A stretch of 47,262 bases of DNA from NCBI GenBank assembly GCA_023228865.1, contig JALOAH010000026.1, positions 1-47,262 on the forward strand. The letters are read 5' to 3'. Shown one piece after another: positions 32,292 to 44,378 of the stretch (within the stretch, counting starts at the first letter, position 1; each line of letters begins with the position of its first letter). Origin of the DNA: Porticoccaceae bacterium (GTDB taxonomy: Bacteria; Pseudomonadota; Gammaproteobacteria; Pseudomonadales; Porticoccaceae). A program made the translations under genes and the position numbers. The notes beneath the pieces are model-generated. The model was not told the DNA's origin, did not search any database, and saw nothing but the letters and a program-made list of their open reading frames with translations.

Positions 32292-33314
32292 ATGAGTAAA
32301 ACCATGGCCAGTGCAATGACGTTAAAGCCCTCAAAGCTTGCGTCTTTACGAAAAACCTCAGCCACAACAACGGCAACGCCAGTTTCGGGCATTGCCGTGC
32401 CCGACACCGCCGCCCTTGTCGCCCTGCGCCACGGCGCTCGCCAGTTGTCGCTGTTTCCCAGGCGCCAGGCCATGGCCGCAACCGCAGGCAATTACAGATC
32501 CCGCTTCCGCGGCCGGGGCATGGATTTTGACGAAGTTCGCCCCTATCAGCCCGGCGACGATATTCGCACCATTGACTGGCGGGTTACCGCGCGCACCACC
32601 AAAACCCACACCAAAGTGTTTCGCGAAGAACGGGAAAGACCCGTGGTCATTGCTGTGGATTTACGCAGTTCGATGTTTTTTGGCAGCCGCAGGCTCAAAT
32701 CCCTGGTGGCGGCGGAAATCGCCACCACCCTCGCCTGGGCGGGATTGCGGGCAAATGACCGGGTCGGCGGCATGATTTTCAGCCCGAGCCAGCAGCGGGA
32801 TCTGCGCAGCCGCCGCAGCCACCACAATGTTCTTCAGTTTATTCACAGCCTCTGCGCAGCCTGCGAAGAACTCCTTGATTTTGGCGAAGACAAACTCTCA
32901 CTGACCCAGGTGTTTGAGGATATTCGCCGCGCCCTGTCGCCAGGCACATCGGTGGTGATTATCAGCGATTTCCACGGTCTCGATCACGAGGGCGAAAAAC
33001 AGCTGTTTCAACTGGTGCGCCATTGCGACCTGACCCTTGCCTGTGTCCGTGATCCCCTGGAAACGGCGCTGCCGCCGCCGGGAGTTTACCGGGTCAGTGA
33101 TGGCGTCAACCAGCAGCGGCTCAATACCGGCGACAGCAAAATCCGCGCCCATTTCCACAACAGCCAGTTGCGCCAGCAACAGTTGCTGGAGGCTGTCAGC
33201 ACCCGCATCGGCGCTGATCTGATGGGTTTTTCAACCAAAGACCCGGTTTTGCCGGAACTGATGAAGCACTACGGCAGCCGCAACAGCCACCACCGAGGTC
33301 GGAGGGGACGATGA
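32292..33314 (+). CDS. DUF58 domain protein
   Basis: A 340-residue cytoplasmic protein with RGRGMDFDEVRPYQPGDDIR and TIDWRVTARTTKTHTKVFREE, the DUF58 signature, and a degenerate vWA-like fold following it (VDLRSSMFFG). DUF58 proteins regularly accompany MoxR ATPases. The ATG at 32292 is chosen; a TTG at 32274 is in frame, and neither has a strong ribosome site. Function is unknown beyond this association. It overlaps the next gene by four bases. Confidence 0.9.
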   Translation: MSKTMASAMTLKPSKLASLRKTSATTTATPVSGIAVPDTAALVALRHGARQLSLFPRRQAMAATAGNYRSRFRGRGMDFDEVRPYQPGDDIRTIDWRVTARTTKTHTKVFREERERPVVIAVDLRSSMFFGSRRLKSLVAAEIATTLAWAGLRANDRVGGMIFSPSQQRDLRSRRSHHNVLQFIHSLCAACEELLDFGEDKLSLTQVFEDIRRALSPGTSVVIISDFHGLDHEGEKQLFQLVRHCDLTLACVRDPLETALPPPGVYRVSDGVNQQRLNTGDSKIRAHFHNSQLRQQQLLEAVSTRIGADLMGFSTKDPVLPELMKHYGSRNSHHRGRRGR

Positions 33315-33823
33315 ACCCTACAAATCCCCTCGACCAACTCAGAGACATGCACCTGCCGCCGCCCCCGGGATTTTGGCCTCCCGCCCCCGGCTGGTGGCTG
33401 CTGGCACTTTTAGCGGTGGCATTGACGGCCATGGCGTTATGGTGGTGGCGTCAACGGCGCAGCGCCAACCGCTATCGCCGCGAGGCGCTTGCCCTGCTGA
33501 ATAGCCTGACGAACCAGCAGGATTTCAGCCTCAACGATATTGTCCAGCTGATAAGGCGCACGGCAAAAACCGCAAACCCGAAAACTTCATGGCACACTCT
33601 GCCTGCAGCGGCGCTGCTGCAAAAGCTCGATGAATTTAACAAGGGCGCCCTAACAGCCGCCTTCGCCAGCAGCGAAAGTGAAGATCCCCAGGTTGTTTTC
33701 AGCAACCTTGCCGCCACACTTTACAGCGGCAAAGCTGCCAACCATTCGCAACAGCAGCAAGAGGTTCTGATCAAGGCTGCGCGCCGCTGGATCGCAACCC
33801 ACAAGCGAGGGCAGTTACTGTGA
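33311..33823 (+). CDS. DUF4381 domain membrane protein
   Basis: A 170-residue protein starting with a proline-rich segment (LPPPPGFWPPAPGWW), then one transmembrane helix (about 30-47) and a cytoplasmic helical domain. This is the DUF4381 arrangement found in MoxR/Bat operons. It overlaps both neighbours by four bases, so translation is coupled. It is presumably a membrane adaptor; function unproven. Confidence 0.88.
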   Translation: MNPTNPLDQLRDMHLPPPPGFWPPAPGWWLLALLAVALTAMALWWWRQRRSANRYRREALALLNSLTNQQDFSLNDIVQLIRRTAKTANPKTSWHTLPAAALLQKLDEFNKGALTAAFASSESEDPQVVFSNLAATLYSGKAANHSQQQQEVLIKAARRWIATHKRGQLL

Positions 33824-34830
33824 CTCTGCCCTGGATACCGGAAGCCTTTCAGCTGGCGTGGCCGTGGATGTTGACTCTGCTACCCCTACCCCTGCTGGTG
33901 CGCCTGATTTTACCCGCCGCCAAAACCGCCGCCCCGGCATTGCTATCGCGACTCTACGCCCGTACTGCCGCCGCCAGTTCAACCAGCGCACCAGCAGCAA
34001 GTCGAGCTCCACTGGTGCTTATGACCCTTATGTGGATTGCCCTGACCCTGTCGGCAGCCCGTCCCCAGTGGCTGGGGGATGCTATCGCCATTCCCGCCAC
34101 CGGCAGGGATTTACTGCTGGCGGTGGACATTTCCGAAAGCATGCAAATGGAAGATATGCTAATCAACGATGAACTCTACCCGCGATTGACCGTCGTCAAG
34201 GATGTGGTGGGGGAATTTGTCGCACGCCGCAGCGGCGACAAGCTGGGTCTGATTCTGTTTGGCAGCCAGGCCTACCTGCAAACACCCCTCACCTTTGACC
34301 GCCGCACCCTCAACCAGCTTTTGCAGGAGGCCAAAATCGGTTTTGCCGGCCCGGCAACCGCCATCGGCGACGCTATAGGCATCGCCATCAAGCGTTTGCA
34401 GTCCCGCCCCGATAACAGTAGGGTACTGATTCTGCTCAGCGACGGCGCCGACACCGCCAGTGAGCTGCCGCCCCGCAAAGCGGCGGAATTGGCGGCCGAT
34501 CACCACATTCGCATCTACACCATCGGCATAGGCGCAGACGCGCTGGTCAGGCGGTCTTTTTTCGGCGCGCGCGCGTTCAATCCCTCATCCGATCTCGACG
34601 AAGACATGCTCACCGACATCGCCACAACCACCGGCGGCAAATATTTCCGCGCCAGAGATCCAGAGCAACTCAAAGCCATTTATGAGCTTCTCGACACCCT
34701 CGAACCGGTGGCGCAGGAAGAGGAAATTCTGCGCCCCACCAAGGCTCTGTTTCACTGGCCTTTGGCGGTGGCCTTCTGCTGTTTTGTGCTCCTTGTCGGC
34801 CTGCGTACCCTGGGGCCGGACAATGACTGA
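33820..34830 (+). CDS. batA: BatA-like von Willebrand factor A membrane protein
   Basis: A 336-residue protein with two N-terminal helices, a vWA domain (about 88-280) with a complete MIDAS motif (DISES near 91-95, with T and D later) and a C-terminal helix. BatA/BatB proteins were linked to aerotolerance in Bacteroides; in proteobacteria their role is unclear. The GTG start sits in GTGA with the previous stop. Confidence 0.9.
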   Translation: MTLPWIPEAFQLAWPWMLTLLPLPLLVRLILPAAKTAAPALLSRLYARTAAASSTSAPAASRAPLVLMTLMWIALTLSAARPQWLGDAIAIPATGRDLLLAVDISESMQMEDMLINDELYPRLTVVKDVVGEFVARRSGDKLGLILFGSQAYLQTPLTFDRRTLNQLLQEAKIGFAGPATAIGDAIGIAIKRLQSRPDNSRVLILLSDGADTASELPPRKAAELAADHHIRIYTIGIGADALVRRSFFGARAFNPSSDLDEDMLTDIATTTGGKYFRARDPEQLKAIYELLDTLEPVAQEEEILRPTKALFHWPLAVAFCCFVLLVGLRTLGPDND

Positions 34831-36805
34831 ATTGATCGCCAATCTCCACCAGTTTCATTTTCTCCGCCCCTGGTGGCTCTGCGGCTTTATTGCCGTAATA
34901 GCCTGCGCCTGGATGCTGCAAAGACGCGGCCGCAACCCCGGCTCGTGGAGCAAAATTATCGCCCCGGAGCTGTTGCCCCTGCTGGTGCAACAGGGCAGCG
35001 GGGCAAGCGTGAATCTGCGCCCCTGGGTACTGCTCGCCGGCACGCTGGCGGTGATCGCTCTGGCGGGGCCTGCCTGGAATAAAAAAGCCATGTCCGTCCA
35101 CAAGCAGGAGCAGGCGCTGGTGATTCTTTTTGATTTATCGCCGTCGATGCTGGCGACGGATATAAAGCCCAATCGCCTCATCAGAGCCAGGCTCAAAACC
35201 ATCGATCTGCTCAACGCCTACAGGGAAGGCACTGTGGCATTGATCGCCTTTGCCGGTGACGCCCATGTGGTTACACCCCTCACCGACGACACCAACACCA
35301 TCATTACCCAGCTGCCGGTACTCCACCCCAATATTATGCCGTCCGTCGGCAGCAATGCCGAAGCGGCGCTGGCAAAAGCCCTGGAACTGGCCATGAACGC
35401 CGGTCATCTCGACGGCGATATTTTGCTGGTCAGCGACGGTCTGACCCCGGATGCAAGGGAAAACCTCCAGGCCACACTGCGGCAATTTCCCGATTTCCGA
35501 CTCTCCATTCTCGGTGTCGGCAGCGATGAAGGTGCCCCGATTCCCCTCAACGAGTACGGCTTTGCCCGCGACAGCGGCGGCGGCATTGTCGTCGCCCAAC
35601 TGCATTCAAAGGAACTGGAGGGGCTTGCCCGGCGCGCCGGCGGTGTTTACCGCAGCATCACCGGCAGCGACGCCGACATTGACGCTCTCCTCACTCCCAT
35701 ACAGGAACGGGGCGGCCAGCAGGCGCGGGAGCTGGAAAGAAATCTCGACATTTGGCAGGATCAGGGGTTCTGGCTGGTTCTATTACTACTGCCGTTCGCG
35801 GCATTGCTGTTTCGCAAGGGTTTGCTTGCCGCCCTGGTTCTGTTGCCCCTGGCCTACACCCCCGACGGTTATGCCGACTTCTGGAATGACCTCTGGCTGA
35901 CCCCGGATCAGCAGGGCGCCAAAGCACTGGCAGAGAGCGATCCAGAAAGTGCTGAGCAACTCTTTAAAGACCCCATGTGGCGAGGTATTGCCGCCAGCCG
36001 CGCGGGCAATAACGACGAGGCCGCGGAGATACTTTCCCAACTGCAAAGCGCCGACGCCCATTACAACAGGGGCAACGCCCTCGCCAGAGCGGGAAAACTG
36101 GACGAAGCCATCGCCGCCTATAGGGAAGCGTTAACACTGAACCCCGAGATGGACGACGCCGCCCACAACAAGGCGCTGGTGGAATCCATGAAAAATCAGC
36201 GGGAAAACCAGCAGAATCAGGGGCAAAACCAGGACAGCGGCAACTCCGAGGGCGAGTCCGGCCAGCAACAGGATCAACAGCAAGATTCAGCGCAGCAGAA
36301 TAGCAGCGGCAAGCCACAGGACGACAGCCAACAAAACCAAGGCGAAGGCAAAAATACCGACACAAAGGCACAGCAGGATAATCAGGGGGCAGAGAAACAG
36401 GGGACTGAAAACCCGAATGGTGGCAAACAGGCTGACAACCGGCAGACCGGAGATCAACCCCCGCCAGAGCAATCGTCGAACCCGTCTGGGCAAACACCCG
36501 AACCCCAAGCCCCACAACAAGACAACAACGCTGCCAGCCCCAGTGACGGGAACCCCATTCAGCGGTCACCGCCGGAAGAGGACAAGAACGATGGCGATAC
36601 CGCTAAAAACGGCAACGCCGCTGCCACGGAAAGCGGCATGACTGAGACAGAACGGCAAAATGCCGAGCAATGGCTGCGCCGTGTACCCGATGATCCGGGC
36701 GGCCTGCTGCGCAACAAATTTGATTACGAGGCGCGACAGCGCTTTCGCGAAGAGGGCGGCAATCCGCGTCTGCCCCCAGGCAACTACACCGAGGAACGCT
36801 GGTAA
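34823..36805 (+). CDS. BatB-BatC fusion: vWA domain, TPR and glutamine/asparagine-rich tail
   Basis: A 660-residue protein. N-terminal helices are followed by a vWA domain (about 90-285) with MIDAS FDLSPS. Two transmembrane helices (about 312-345) come next, then TPR repeats (about 385-455: YNRGNALARAGKLDEAIAAY) and a long low-complexity Gln/Asn/Gly/Ser-rich stretch (about 460-600). A conserved end follows (WLRRVPDDPGGLLRNKF). In Bacteroides the vWA part (BatB) and TPR part (BatC) are separate genes. The start at 34823 overlaps batA by eight bases; the frame is also open upstream inside batA. The disordered segment is probably exposed on the periplasmic or cytoplasmic side as a flexible linker. 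Confidence 0.9.
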   Translation: MTELIANLHQFHFLRPWWLCGFIAVIACAWMLQRRGRNPGSWSKIIAPELLPLLVQQGSGASVNLRPWVLLAGTLAVIALAGPAWNKKAMSVHKQEQALVILFDLSPSMLATDIKPNRLIRARLKTIDLLNAYREGTVALIAFAGDAHVVTPLTDDTNTIITQLPVLHPNIMPSVGSNAEAALAKALELAMNAGHLDGDILLVSDGLTPDARENLQATLRQFPDFRLSILGVGSDEGAPIPLNEYGFARDSGGGIVVAQLHSKELEGLARRAGGVYRSITGSDADIDALLTPIQERGGQQARELERNLDIWQDQGFWLVLLLLPFAALLFRKGLLAALVLLPLAYTPDGYADFWNDLWLTPDQQGAKALAESDPESAEQLFKDPMWRGIAASRAGNNDEAAEILSQLQSADAHYNRGNALARAGKLDEAIAAYREALTLNPEMDDAAHNKALVESMKNQRENQQNQGQNQDSGNSEGESGQQQDQQQDSAQQNSSGKPQDDSQQNQGEGKNTDTKAQQDNQGAEKQGTENPNGGKQADNRQTGDQPPPEQSSNPSGQTPEPQAPQQDNNAASPSDGNPIQRSPPEEDKNDGDTAKNGNAAATESGMTETERQNAEQWLRRVPDDPGGLLRNKFDYEARQRFREEGGNPRLPPGNYTEERW

Positions 36806-38553
36806 TGCGAGCTTTACGTCACCATTCTTTTCTCCAAACCCTGCTGTGGCTATGCGCCCTGTGCCTGCTGGCGACAACTGCCCAGGCATCCCAGCTGGTG
36901 GCAAAGACCGACCGCACCACCCTGTCCGTCAACGAATCCCTGACCCTCACCCTCAGTTACCAGGGACAGGCCATGGGCGCCCCGGATTTTTCGGAACTGG
37001 AAAAGGATTTTGATATTCTCTCCCGCCAGCAGCAGAGCCAGCTCTCCTTTGGTTTTGGCGACAACACATCCACCACCGAATGGGTACTTGCACTGATGCC
37101 CAGGCGCAGCGGCCAGCTGCACATTCCCGCGTTTAACTTTAAGGGTGAGGTCAGCGACCCTATCGCGATTGAGGTCACCGAGGAGCAGGCAGCAAGCGAC
37201 AGCTCACAACCCATTTTTATTGAAACCGAACTGGAAAAGGACAGCGCCTATGTGCAGAGCCAGGTAATTTTCAGCCTGCGCTTGAATACGGCGGTGATGA
37301 TGAGCAGCGTCGACATCAGTGATCTCGATATTCCCGGCGCCCGGGTGATAAAAGTTCACGATGCCCAGTACCAGAAAAGCCTCAACGGCAGAGAGTACAT
37401 TGTCGTTGAAATGAAATACGCCATCTTTCCTGAACAACCGGGCACCCTGGAAATTCCCGCAGTGACGATTAATGGCGTGGTTCCCGATCGCAACGACCCC
37501 TTTGCCGGGCGTTCAATGTTTGGCAGTCGCGGCAAACCCGTGCGCCTCAAATCCGACGCCAAAACCCTGGAGGTGCTCACCATTCCCGACGGCGCCGCTG
37601 GCGGCAACTGGATTCCCAGCAAAGGACTCAGCATCAGCCAGCGCTGGAGCAGCAAACCGGACAACCTCACCGTCGGGGAGCCGATCACCCGCTCCATCAC
37701 CCTGACCGCCCAGGGTCTCACCGGAGCACAGTTACCGCCATTAAATATCGAGGAGGGTCAGGGATATAAAACCTACCCCGACCAGCCGGACATCAGCGAA
37801 ACCCTGTCTGAATCCGGGGTTCTGGGAACCCGCAGCGAATCTGTCGCCATTGTACCCACGGCGCCTGGCACTCTGACCCTGCCCGGGGTTCGAGTGCGCT
37901 GGTGGGATACCACGGCGGCAACCTTTCGCGAAACCAAGCTCGACGAGGTCACTGTTACTGTGGCGCCCGCAGCGGGTGCCGATGGCGCGGGGCAGGCAAC
38001 CGCTGCCGAGCAGGAAGAAACTGAGACGGCGAACGCGCCGGAATCGCCGCAGGGAACCACCGCAGCACTGCCTGACGACCTTGCTCTGTTTGCCTCTCTG
38101 CTGACCAATGTGGTGCTCGCCATTGCGGTGATTATTCTGGCGCTTTTATGGCGCAAACGTCTCCCGCCGCTAGCCCTCCAGACAGGAACAGGCGACCCGA
38201 AAGCACAGAGCGCCGAGGAGCTGGAAAAAACCGCGTTCAAAAAACTGCTGGCGACGAACAACACCGATCTGCGCGCCCTGCGGCAACAGGTTCTCCATTG
38301 GGCACGGCTGTACTGGCCACAGGCGCAGATCCACACCCTGGATGATATAAAAGCCCTCTGCGCCAACAAAGAGTTGAACAACCTCTTTACCAACATGGAC
38401 AATTCTTTGTATGGTAAGCACTCGGCGGCAACTGTGGACAGAGAAGCCCTTCTCAATGCCCTCAAGGACATTCGCCACCAGCGTAAAAACAGTGGCGCCG
38501 CGCAGCCATCCCTGCCGCCGCTCTACCCAACCAGTCCAGCGAAACCCCGTTGA
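36805..38553 (+). CDS. batD: BatD-like protein
   Basis: A 582-residue protein with a signal peptide (cleavage after AQA near residue 28). A large beta-rich periplasmic region contains repeated Ig-like BatD domains (TDRTTLSVNESLTLTL; QPIFIETELEKDSAYVQSQV; PGTLTLPGVRVRWWDT), with an acidic linker, a transmembrane helix (about 434-452) and a short cytoplasmic tail. BatD family proteins are the last member of Bat operons and are thought to form a membrane complex with BatA/B. The start codon shares its A with the stop of the previous gene. Confidence 0.9.
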   Translation: MRALRHHSFLQTLLWLCALCLLATTAQASQLVAKTDRTTLSVNESLTLTLSYQGQAMGAPDFSELEKDFDILSRQQQSQLSFGFGDNTSTTEWVLALMPRRSGQLHIPAFNFKGEVSDPIAIEVTEEQAASDSSQPIFIETELEKDSAYVQSQVIFSLRLNTAVMMSSVDISDLDIPGARVIKVHDAQYQKSLNGREYIVVEMKYAIFPEQPGTLEIPAVTINGVVPDRNDPFAGRSMFGSRGKPVRLKSDAKTLEVLTIPDGAAGGNWIPSKGLSISQRWSSKPDNLTVGEPITRSITLTAQGLTGAQLPPLNIEEGQGYKTYPDQPDISETLSESGVLGTRSESVAIVPTAPGTLTLPGVRVRWWDTTAATFRETKLDEVTVTVAPAAGADGAGQATAAEQEETETANAPESPQGTTAALPDDLALFASLLTNVVLAIAVIILALLWRKRLPPLALQTGTGDPKAQSAEELEKTAFKKLLATNNTDLRALRQQVLHWARLYWPQAQIHTLDDIKALCANKELNNLFTNMDNSLYGKHSAATVDREALLNALKDIRHQRKNSGAAQPSLPPLYPTSPAKPR

Positions 38554-38604
38554 TCCGCCCGCGCGAGGAAAACGGCGGTGCAGTGAAACCATCAGGAGTG
38601 TCAA

Positions 38605-39396
38605 ATGCGCAGAGTTGTCTTTAATCAGAAAGGTGGCGTCGGCAAATCCAGCATCACCTGCAACCTCGCCGCCATTGCCGCCAGTCGCGGCAAACGGGTA
38701 CTGGTGGTGGATCTCGACCCCCAGGCCAACAGCACCCACTACCTGCTGGGCACCACCCCGGAAAATCTCGAAACCAGCATCGGCCATTATTTCGAGGATT
38801 CCCTGAAACTGCGCAAAAACCGCAACGAGGCCATCGAATACTCCTACGAAACCGAGTTCGATAACCTGTTTGTCATCCCTTCAAGCCCCGAGCTCAGCGA
38901 CCTGCAAACCAAACTGGAAGCCAAGCACAAAATCTACAAGCTGCGGGATCTGCTCGATAAACTGGCGGAGGATTTCGACGAATTCTACATAGACACTGCG
39001 CCCGCCCTGAATTTCTACACCAACTCGGCGCTCATCTGCGCCGACCGCTGCCTGATTCCCTTTGACTGCGACGCTTTCTCCCGCCAGGCGCTTTACAATC
39101 TTCTCGACGTGCTTGAGGAAATTCGCGAAGACCACAACGCAAACCTGCAAATCGACGGCATTGTCGCCAACCTGTTCCAGCCCAGGGCAAACTTGCCTAC
39201 CCAGATCATCGAGGAGCTTAAAGCAGAAAAACACCCCATTCTGCCGGTGCAACTGAGCGCCTCGGTGAAAATGCGCGAATCCCACAGCGAAAGCAAACCG
39301 CTGATCCATTTTGCCCCCAGCCACCCGCTCACCCAGCAGTTTGTCGAACTCTATGAGCTCCTGGAAAAAAACGCCAAGAAAAAACCCAGGCGCTGA
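38605..39396 (+). CDS. Orphan ParA-family ATPase
   Basis: A 263-residue ParA/Soj ATPase with the deviant Walker A KGGVGKSS (about 9-16), [12 protein letters not shown] and [12 protein letters not shown] (Walker B region). No ParB or parS-like gene is nearby, so it is not the chromosome partition ParA. Orphan ParAs position other cargo such as chemoreceptor arrays, flagella or carboxysomes. It lies 51 bases after batD and touches trmO; a link to the Bat complex is possible but unproven. Confidence 0.9.
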   Translation: MRRVVFNQKGGVGKSSITCNLAAIAASRGKRVLVVDLDPQANSTHYLLGTTPENLETSIGHYFEDSLKLRKNRNEAIEYSYETEFDNLFVIPSSPELSDLQTKLEAKHKIYKLRDLLDKLAEDFDEFYIDTAPALNFYTNSALICADRCLIPFDCDAFSRQALYNLLDVLEEIREDHNANLQIDGIVANLFQPRANLPTQIIEELKAEKHPILPVQLSASVKMRESHSESKPLIHFAPSHPLTQQFVELYELLEKNAKKKPRR

Positions 39397-40164
39397 TTGA
39401 AACAGCCACAAGACACAATCATCTCCGTGGAAGCTGACCAGACTTCGGCGCTGCGCACCGTTGGCATTTTGCATTCGCCGTACAAGGAAAAGTTTGCCGT
39501 GCCCCGCCAGCCCGGTCTGGTCACTGCGGCGCGGGCAGAGCTGCATTTGCTGGGGGATTGCAACCGGGAGGAAATTCTCCGCGGCATCGAAGATTTTTCC
39601 CACCTGTGGCTGCTGTTTATTTTTCACCGAGTTGCAGCTCAGGGCTGGAAGCCCACGGTGCGCCCGCCGCGCCTGGGGGGCAACAAGCGTCTCGGGGTCT
39701 TTGCCACCCGCAGCCCGTTTCGCCCCAACCCCATCGGCCTGTCCGTTGTCCGCAACGAAGGCATCGAAAACCGCGACGGCCAGTGGCTGCTGCATCTGAG
39801 CGGCGCCGACCTGGTGGATGGCACCCCCGTTGTCGACATCAAACCCTATGTGCCCTACGCCGACGCCATCGCCGACCCCTCTGGAGGCTTTACCGATACC
39901 GTTGCCTTTGATACCGTCGATGTGCATTTTAGCGAGGCCAGCCGCCGTCAACTGGACAGTCTGGCAACTGGCTATCCGCAACTGGAACAACTGATTATTC
40001 AGGTTCTGGCGCAACAACCCCAGCCCGCCTATAGCGTCGAGCAAGACAATCAGCAAAATTCACAGAGAATCTATGGCATGACATTGTTCGATCTCAATAT
40101 TCGCTGGCGGCACGGTGAAAACCGCCAGGAAGTGGTTGCCATCGAACAAATCTGCCGGGAATAA
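39397..40164 (+). CDS. trmO: tRNA (N6-threonylcarbamoyladenosine37-N6)-methyltransferase
   Basis: A SAM-dependent enzyme that methylates t6A37 in threonine tRNA (TrmO, formerly TsaA/YaeB). The 255-residue frame has GILHSPYKEKFAVPRQPGLV, LGVFATRSPFRPNPIGLS and DLVDGTPVVDIKPYVPYAD, all family blocks. There is no ATG: translation starts at TTG 39397, immediately after the ParA stop, or at GTG 39427, which is closer to the usual N-terminus. The C-terminus is longer than the core domain, as in E. coli. Confidence 0.93.
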   Translation: MKQPQDTIISVEADQTSALRTVGILHSPYKEKFAVPRQPGLVTAARAELHLLGDCNREEILRGIEDFSHLWLLFIFHRVAAQGWKPTVRPPRLGGNKRLGVFATRSPFRPNPIGLSVVRNEGIENRDGQWLLHLSGADLVDGTPVVDIKPYVPYADAIADPSGGFTDTVAFDTVDVHFSEASRRQLDSLATGYPQLEQLIIQVLAQQPQPAYSVEQDNQQNSQRIYGMTLFDLNIRWRHGENRQEVVAIEQICRE

Positions 40165-40235
40165 TAGCTGCAGTTTTTAATTGCGGTTGTGTAATAGGCT
40201 TTTGGTTTATAAACGAGTATCTGAGGAGTAAAAAA

Positions 40236-40487
40236 ATGAAGTGTCCCATATGTCCCGATGAGAATTTGGTAATGAGCGACCGCCAGGGAATAGAAATCGA
40301 CTACTGCCCCAAATGTCGCGGCGTGTGGCTGGATCGCGGTGAACTCGACAAAATCATCGAGCGCAGTGCGGCGCCAGCGCAACCCCAGGCTCGACAAGAC
40401 TATCGCGAGCCACCCAGACATACCGACAGCCATGGCTACCCCAAAAAGAAGAAAGGTGGTCTCTTGGGGGAGCTTTTTGATTTCTAA
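40236..40487 (+). CDS. Zinc-ribbon (TFIIB-type) small protein
   Basis: An 83-residue protein with two CxxC zinc knuckles (CPIC and YCPKCRGVWLDRGEL). It belongs to the zf-TFIIB-like family of small bacterial proteins, followed by a polar tail ending KKKKGGLLGELFDF. Function unknown; perhaps protein or nucleic acid binding. GGAG lies upstream of the ATG. It stands alone. Confidence 0.88.
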   Translation: MKCPICPDENLVMSDRQGIEIDYCPKCRGVWLDRGELDKIIERSAAPAQPQARQDYREPPRHTDSHGYPKKKKGGLLGELFDF

Positions 40488-40633
40488 GGGGAACCCGGTA
40501 AAACCTGCGAATCGGTGCAGCGCGACAGCTGCCGCCAGAACAGTGTCTGGGGCGGCGCGTCATACTGTCAGAGAAGCCTTTGCGCGACCGGGCTGGGTCG
40601 GCGCAGACGTCACACAATAAGAGAACCTCTACC

Positions 40634-41212
40634 ATGTCTTATCTGATTTTAGGTTTGATTCTGTTTTTGGGTACCCATTCCATCCGCGTGTTTGCCGATG
40701 GCTGGCGCAGCCAAATGATTGCCAAACTCGGTCTACTGCCCTGGAAAGGGCTTTACGCCCTGGTTTCTCTGGTCGGTTTTATTTTGCTTGTCTGGGGCTA
40801 TGGCCAGGCGCGACTCGACCCGGTTTGGCTGTGGCACTCTCCACTCTGGGTGCGCCACCTGGTTGGTCTGTTGATGCTGCCCGCACTGATTCTGGCGGGG
40901 GCGTCCCATATTTCCGGCAGCGCCATCCGCGCCAAGGTTGGCCATCCGCTGATTGCCGCCACCAAGCTCTGGGCGGGCGCCCATCTTATTGCCAACGGCG
41001 CTCTGGCTGACCTGGTACTGTTCGGCAGCTTTCTTGTCTGGTCGATGATCGCCTTTCGCAGCGCCCGGCGCCGCGACAAAGCTGCAAACCTGCCAACGCC
41101 GGTTACCAGCCTGCGCTGGGACGCCCTGGCAGTGATTATCGGCACAGCCCTGTGGCTGGTATTCGCCTTTTATCTTCACAAGCCACTGTTTGGCGTCAGC
41201 TCCATGGGTTAA
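40634..41212 (+). CDS. NnrU family membrane protein
   Basis: A 192-residue membrane protein with about five helices and the NnrU signature (GTHSIRVFADGWR; SGSAIRAKVGHPLIAATKLWAGAHL). NnrU was first described in denitrifiers and is related to the plant zeta-carotene isomerase Z-ISO, which binds heme. The role here is unknown. The ATG at 40634 is chosen because the protein then begins with its first helix; upstream codons read as non-conserved. Confidence 0.9.
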   Translation: MSYLILGLILFLGTHSIRVFADGWRSQMIAKLGLLPWKGLYALVSLVGFILLVWGYGQARLDPVWLWHSPLWVRHLVGLLMLPALILAGASHISGSAIRAKVGHPLIAATKLWAGAHLIANGALADLVLFGSFLVWSMIAFRSARRRDKAANLPTPVTSLRWDALAVIIGTALWLVFAFYLHKPLFGVSSMG

Positions 41213-41219
41213 CGCCACA

Positions 41220-41246
41220 CCGGGATGGGCGCAAAGCCCATCCCGG
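41220..41246 (+). terminator. Hairpin after the NnrU gene
   Basis: CCGGGATGGGC (41220-41230) and GCCCATCCCGG (41236-41246) form a perfect 11-bp stem with a 5-base loop, eight bases past the stop codon. The stem is very GC-rich but no T-run follows, so it may be a weaker or Rho-assisted terminator. Confidence 0.55.
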
Positions 41247-41300
41247 CGCTGATCTATCATGTCACTTGCGGCGCGTTTCCCCTATAATTCCCGCCTTTGA

Positions 41301-43811
<2,511 letters not shown>

Positions 43812-43838
43812 CAGCAGCTGTAAAAACAGGATTTAAAC

Positions 43839-44378
43839 ATGAAGGAAAGACAAACGAAAATTTCCACCGTGCTCGCCTGCCTGGCTCTAATGCTCAGCAC
43901 CCTGCTGGCAAGCGGCTGCGGCTGGCAATTGCGCGGCGCGGGCATGATTCCCGAAGATCTCAAAGCCCTCCATGTGGTCTCCCGCGACCCCAATGGCAAA
44001 CTCTCCCGTGAGCTTGCCAGAGCTCTCAAGTCTGCCGGTGTCGATGTTCCGCCAAGCGCCGCAGAGGCTGACCTCTCCCTGGTGATTACCCAGGAGCGCA
44101 GCCTGGTTCGCGTCGCCACCGTCAACGAAAACGCGCGGGTTTCCGAGCAGGAACTCACTGAAGAGGCCACCTTTATGGTGGTGGACAAAGAAGGGGTTCA
44201 GGCCGTTCCCCTGTCTACCGTGACCGTGCAGCGAATTTTCGAGTACAACGAAGACAACGTTCTCGCCACCCAGGACGAGCGGGAACTGATCCGCACGGAA
44301 ATGCGCCGCGACCTTATCAGCCAGATGCTCAACCGCCTGCGCCAGCTTCGCAAGCAGCCAGATGCGCCTGCGCCCTGA
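43839..44378 (+). CDS. lptE: LPS-assembly lipoprotein LptE
   Basis: A 179-residue outer membrane lipoprotein. The lipobox LLASGC marks the lipidated cysteine near residue 26, followed by GWQLRGA, the usual LptE opening. LptE plugs the LptD barrel in LPS export. It overlaps holA by 17 bases, so translation is coupled. Confidence 0.95.
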   Translation: MKERQTKISTVLACLALMLSTLLASGCGWQLRGAGMIPEDLKALHVVSRDPNGKLSRELARALKSAGVDVPPSAAEADLSLVITQERSLVRVATVNENARVSEQELTEEATFMVVDKEGVQAVPLSTVTVQRIFEYNEDNVLATQDERELIRTEMRRDLISQMLNRLRQLRKQPDAPAP

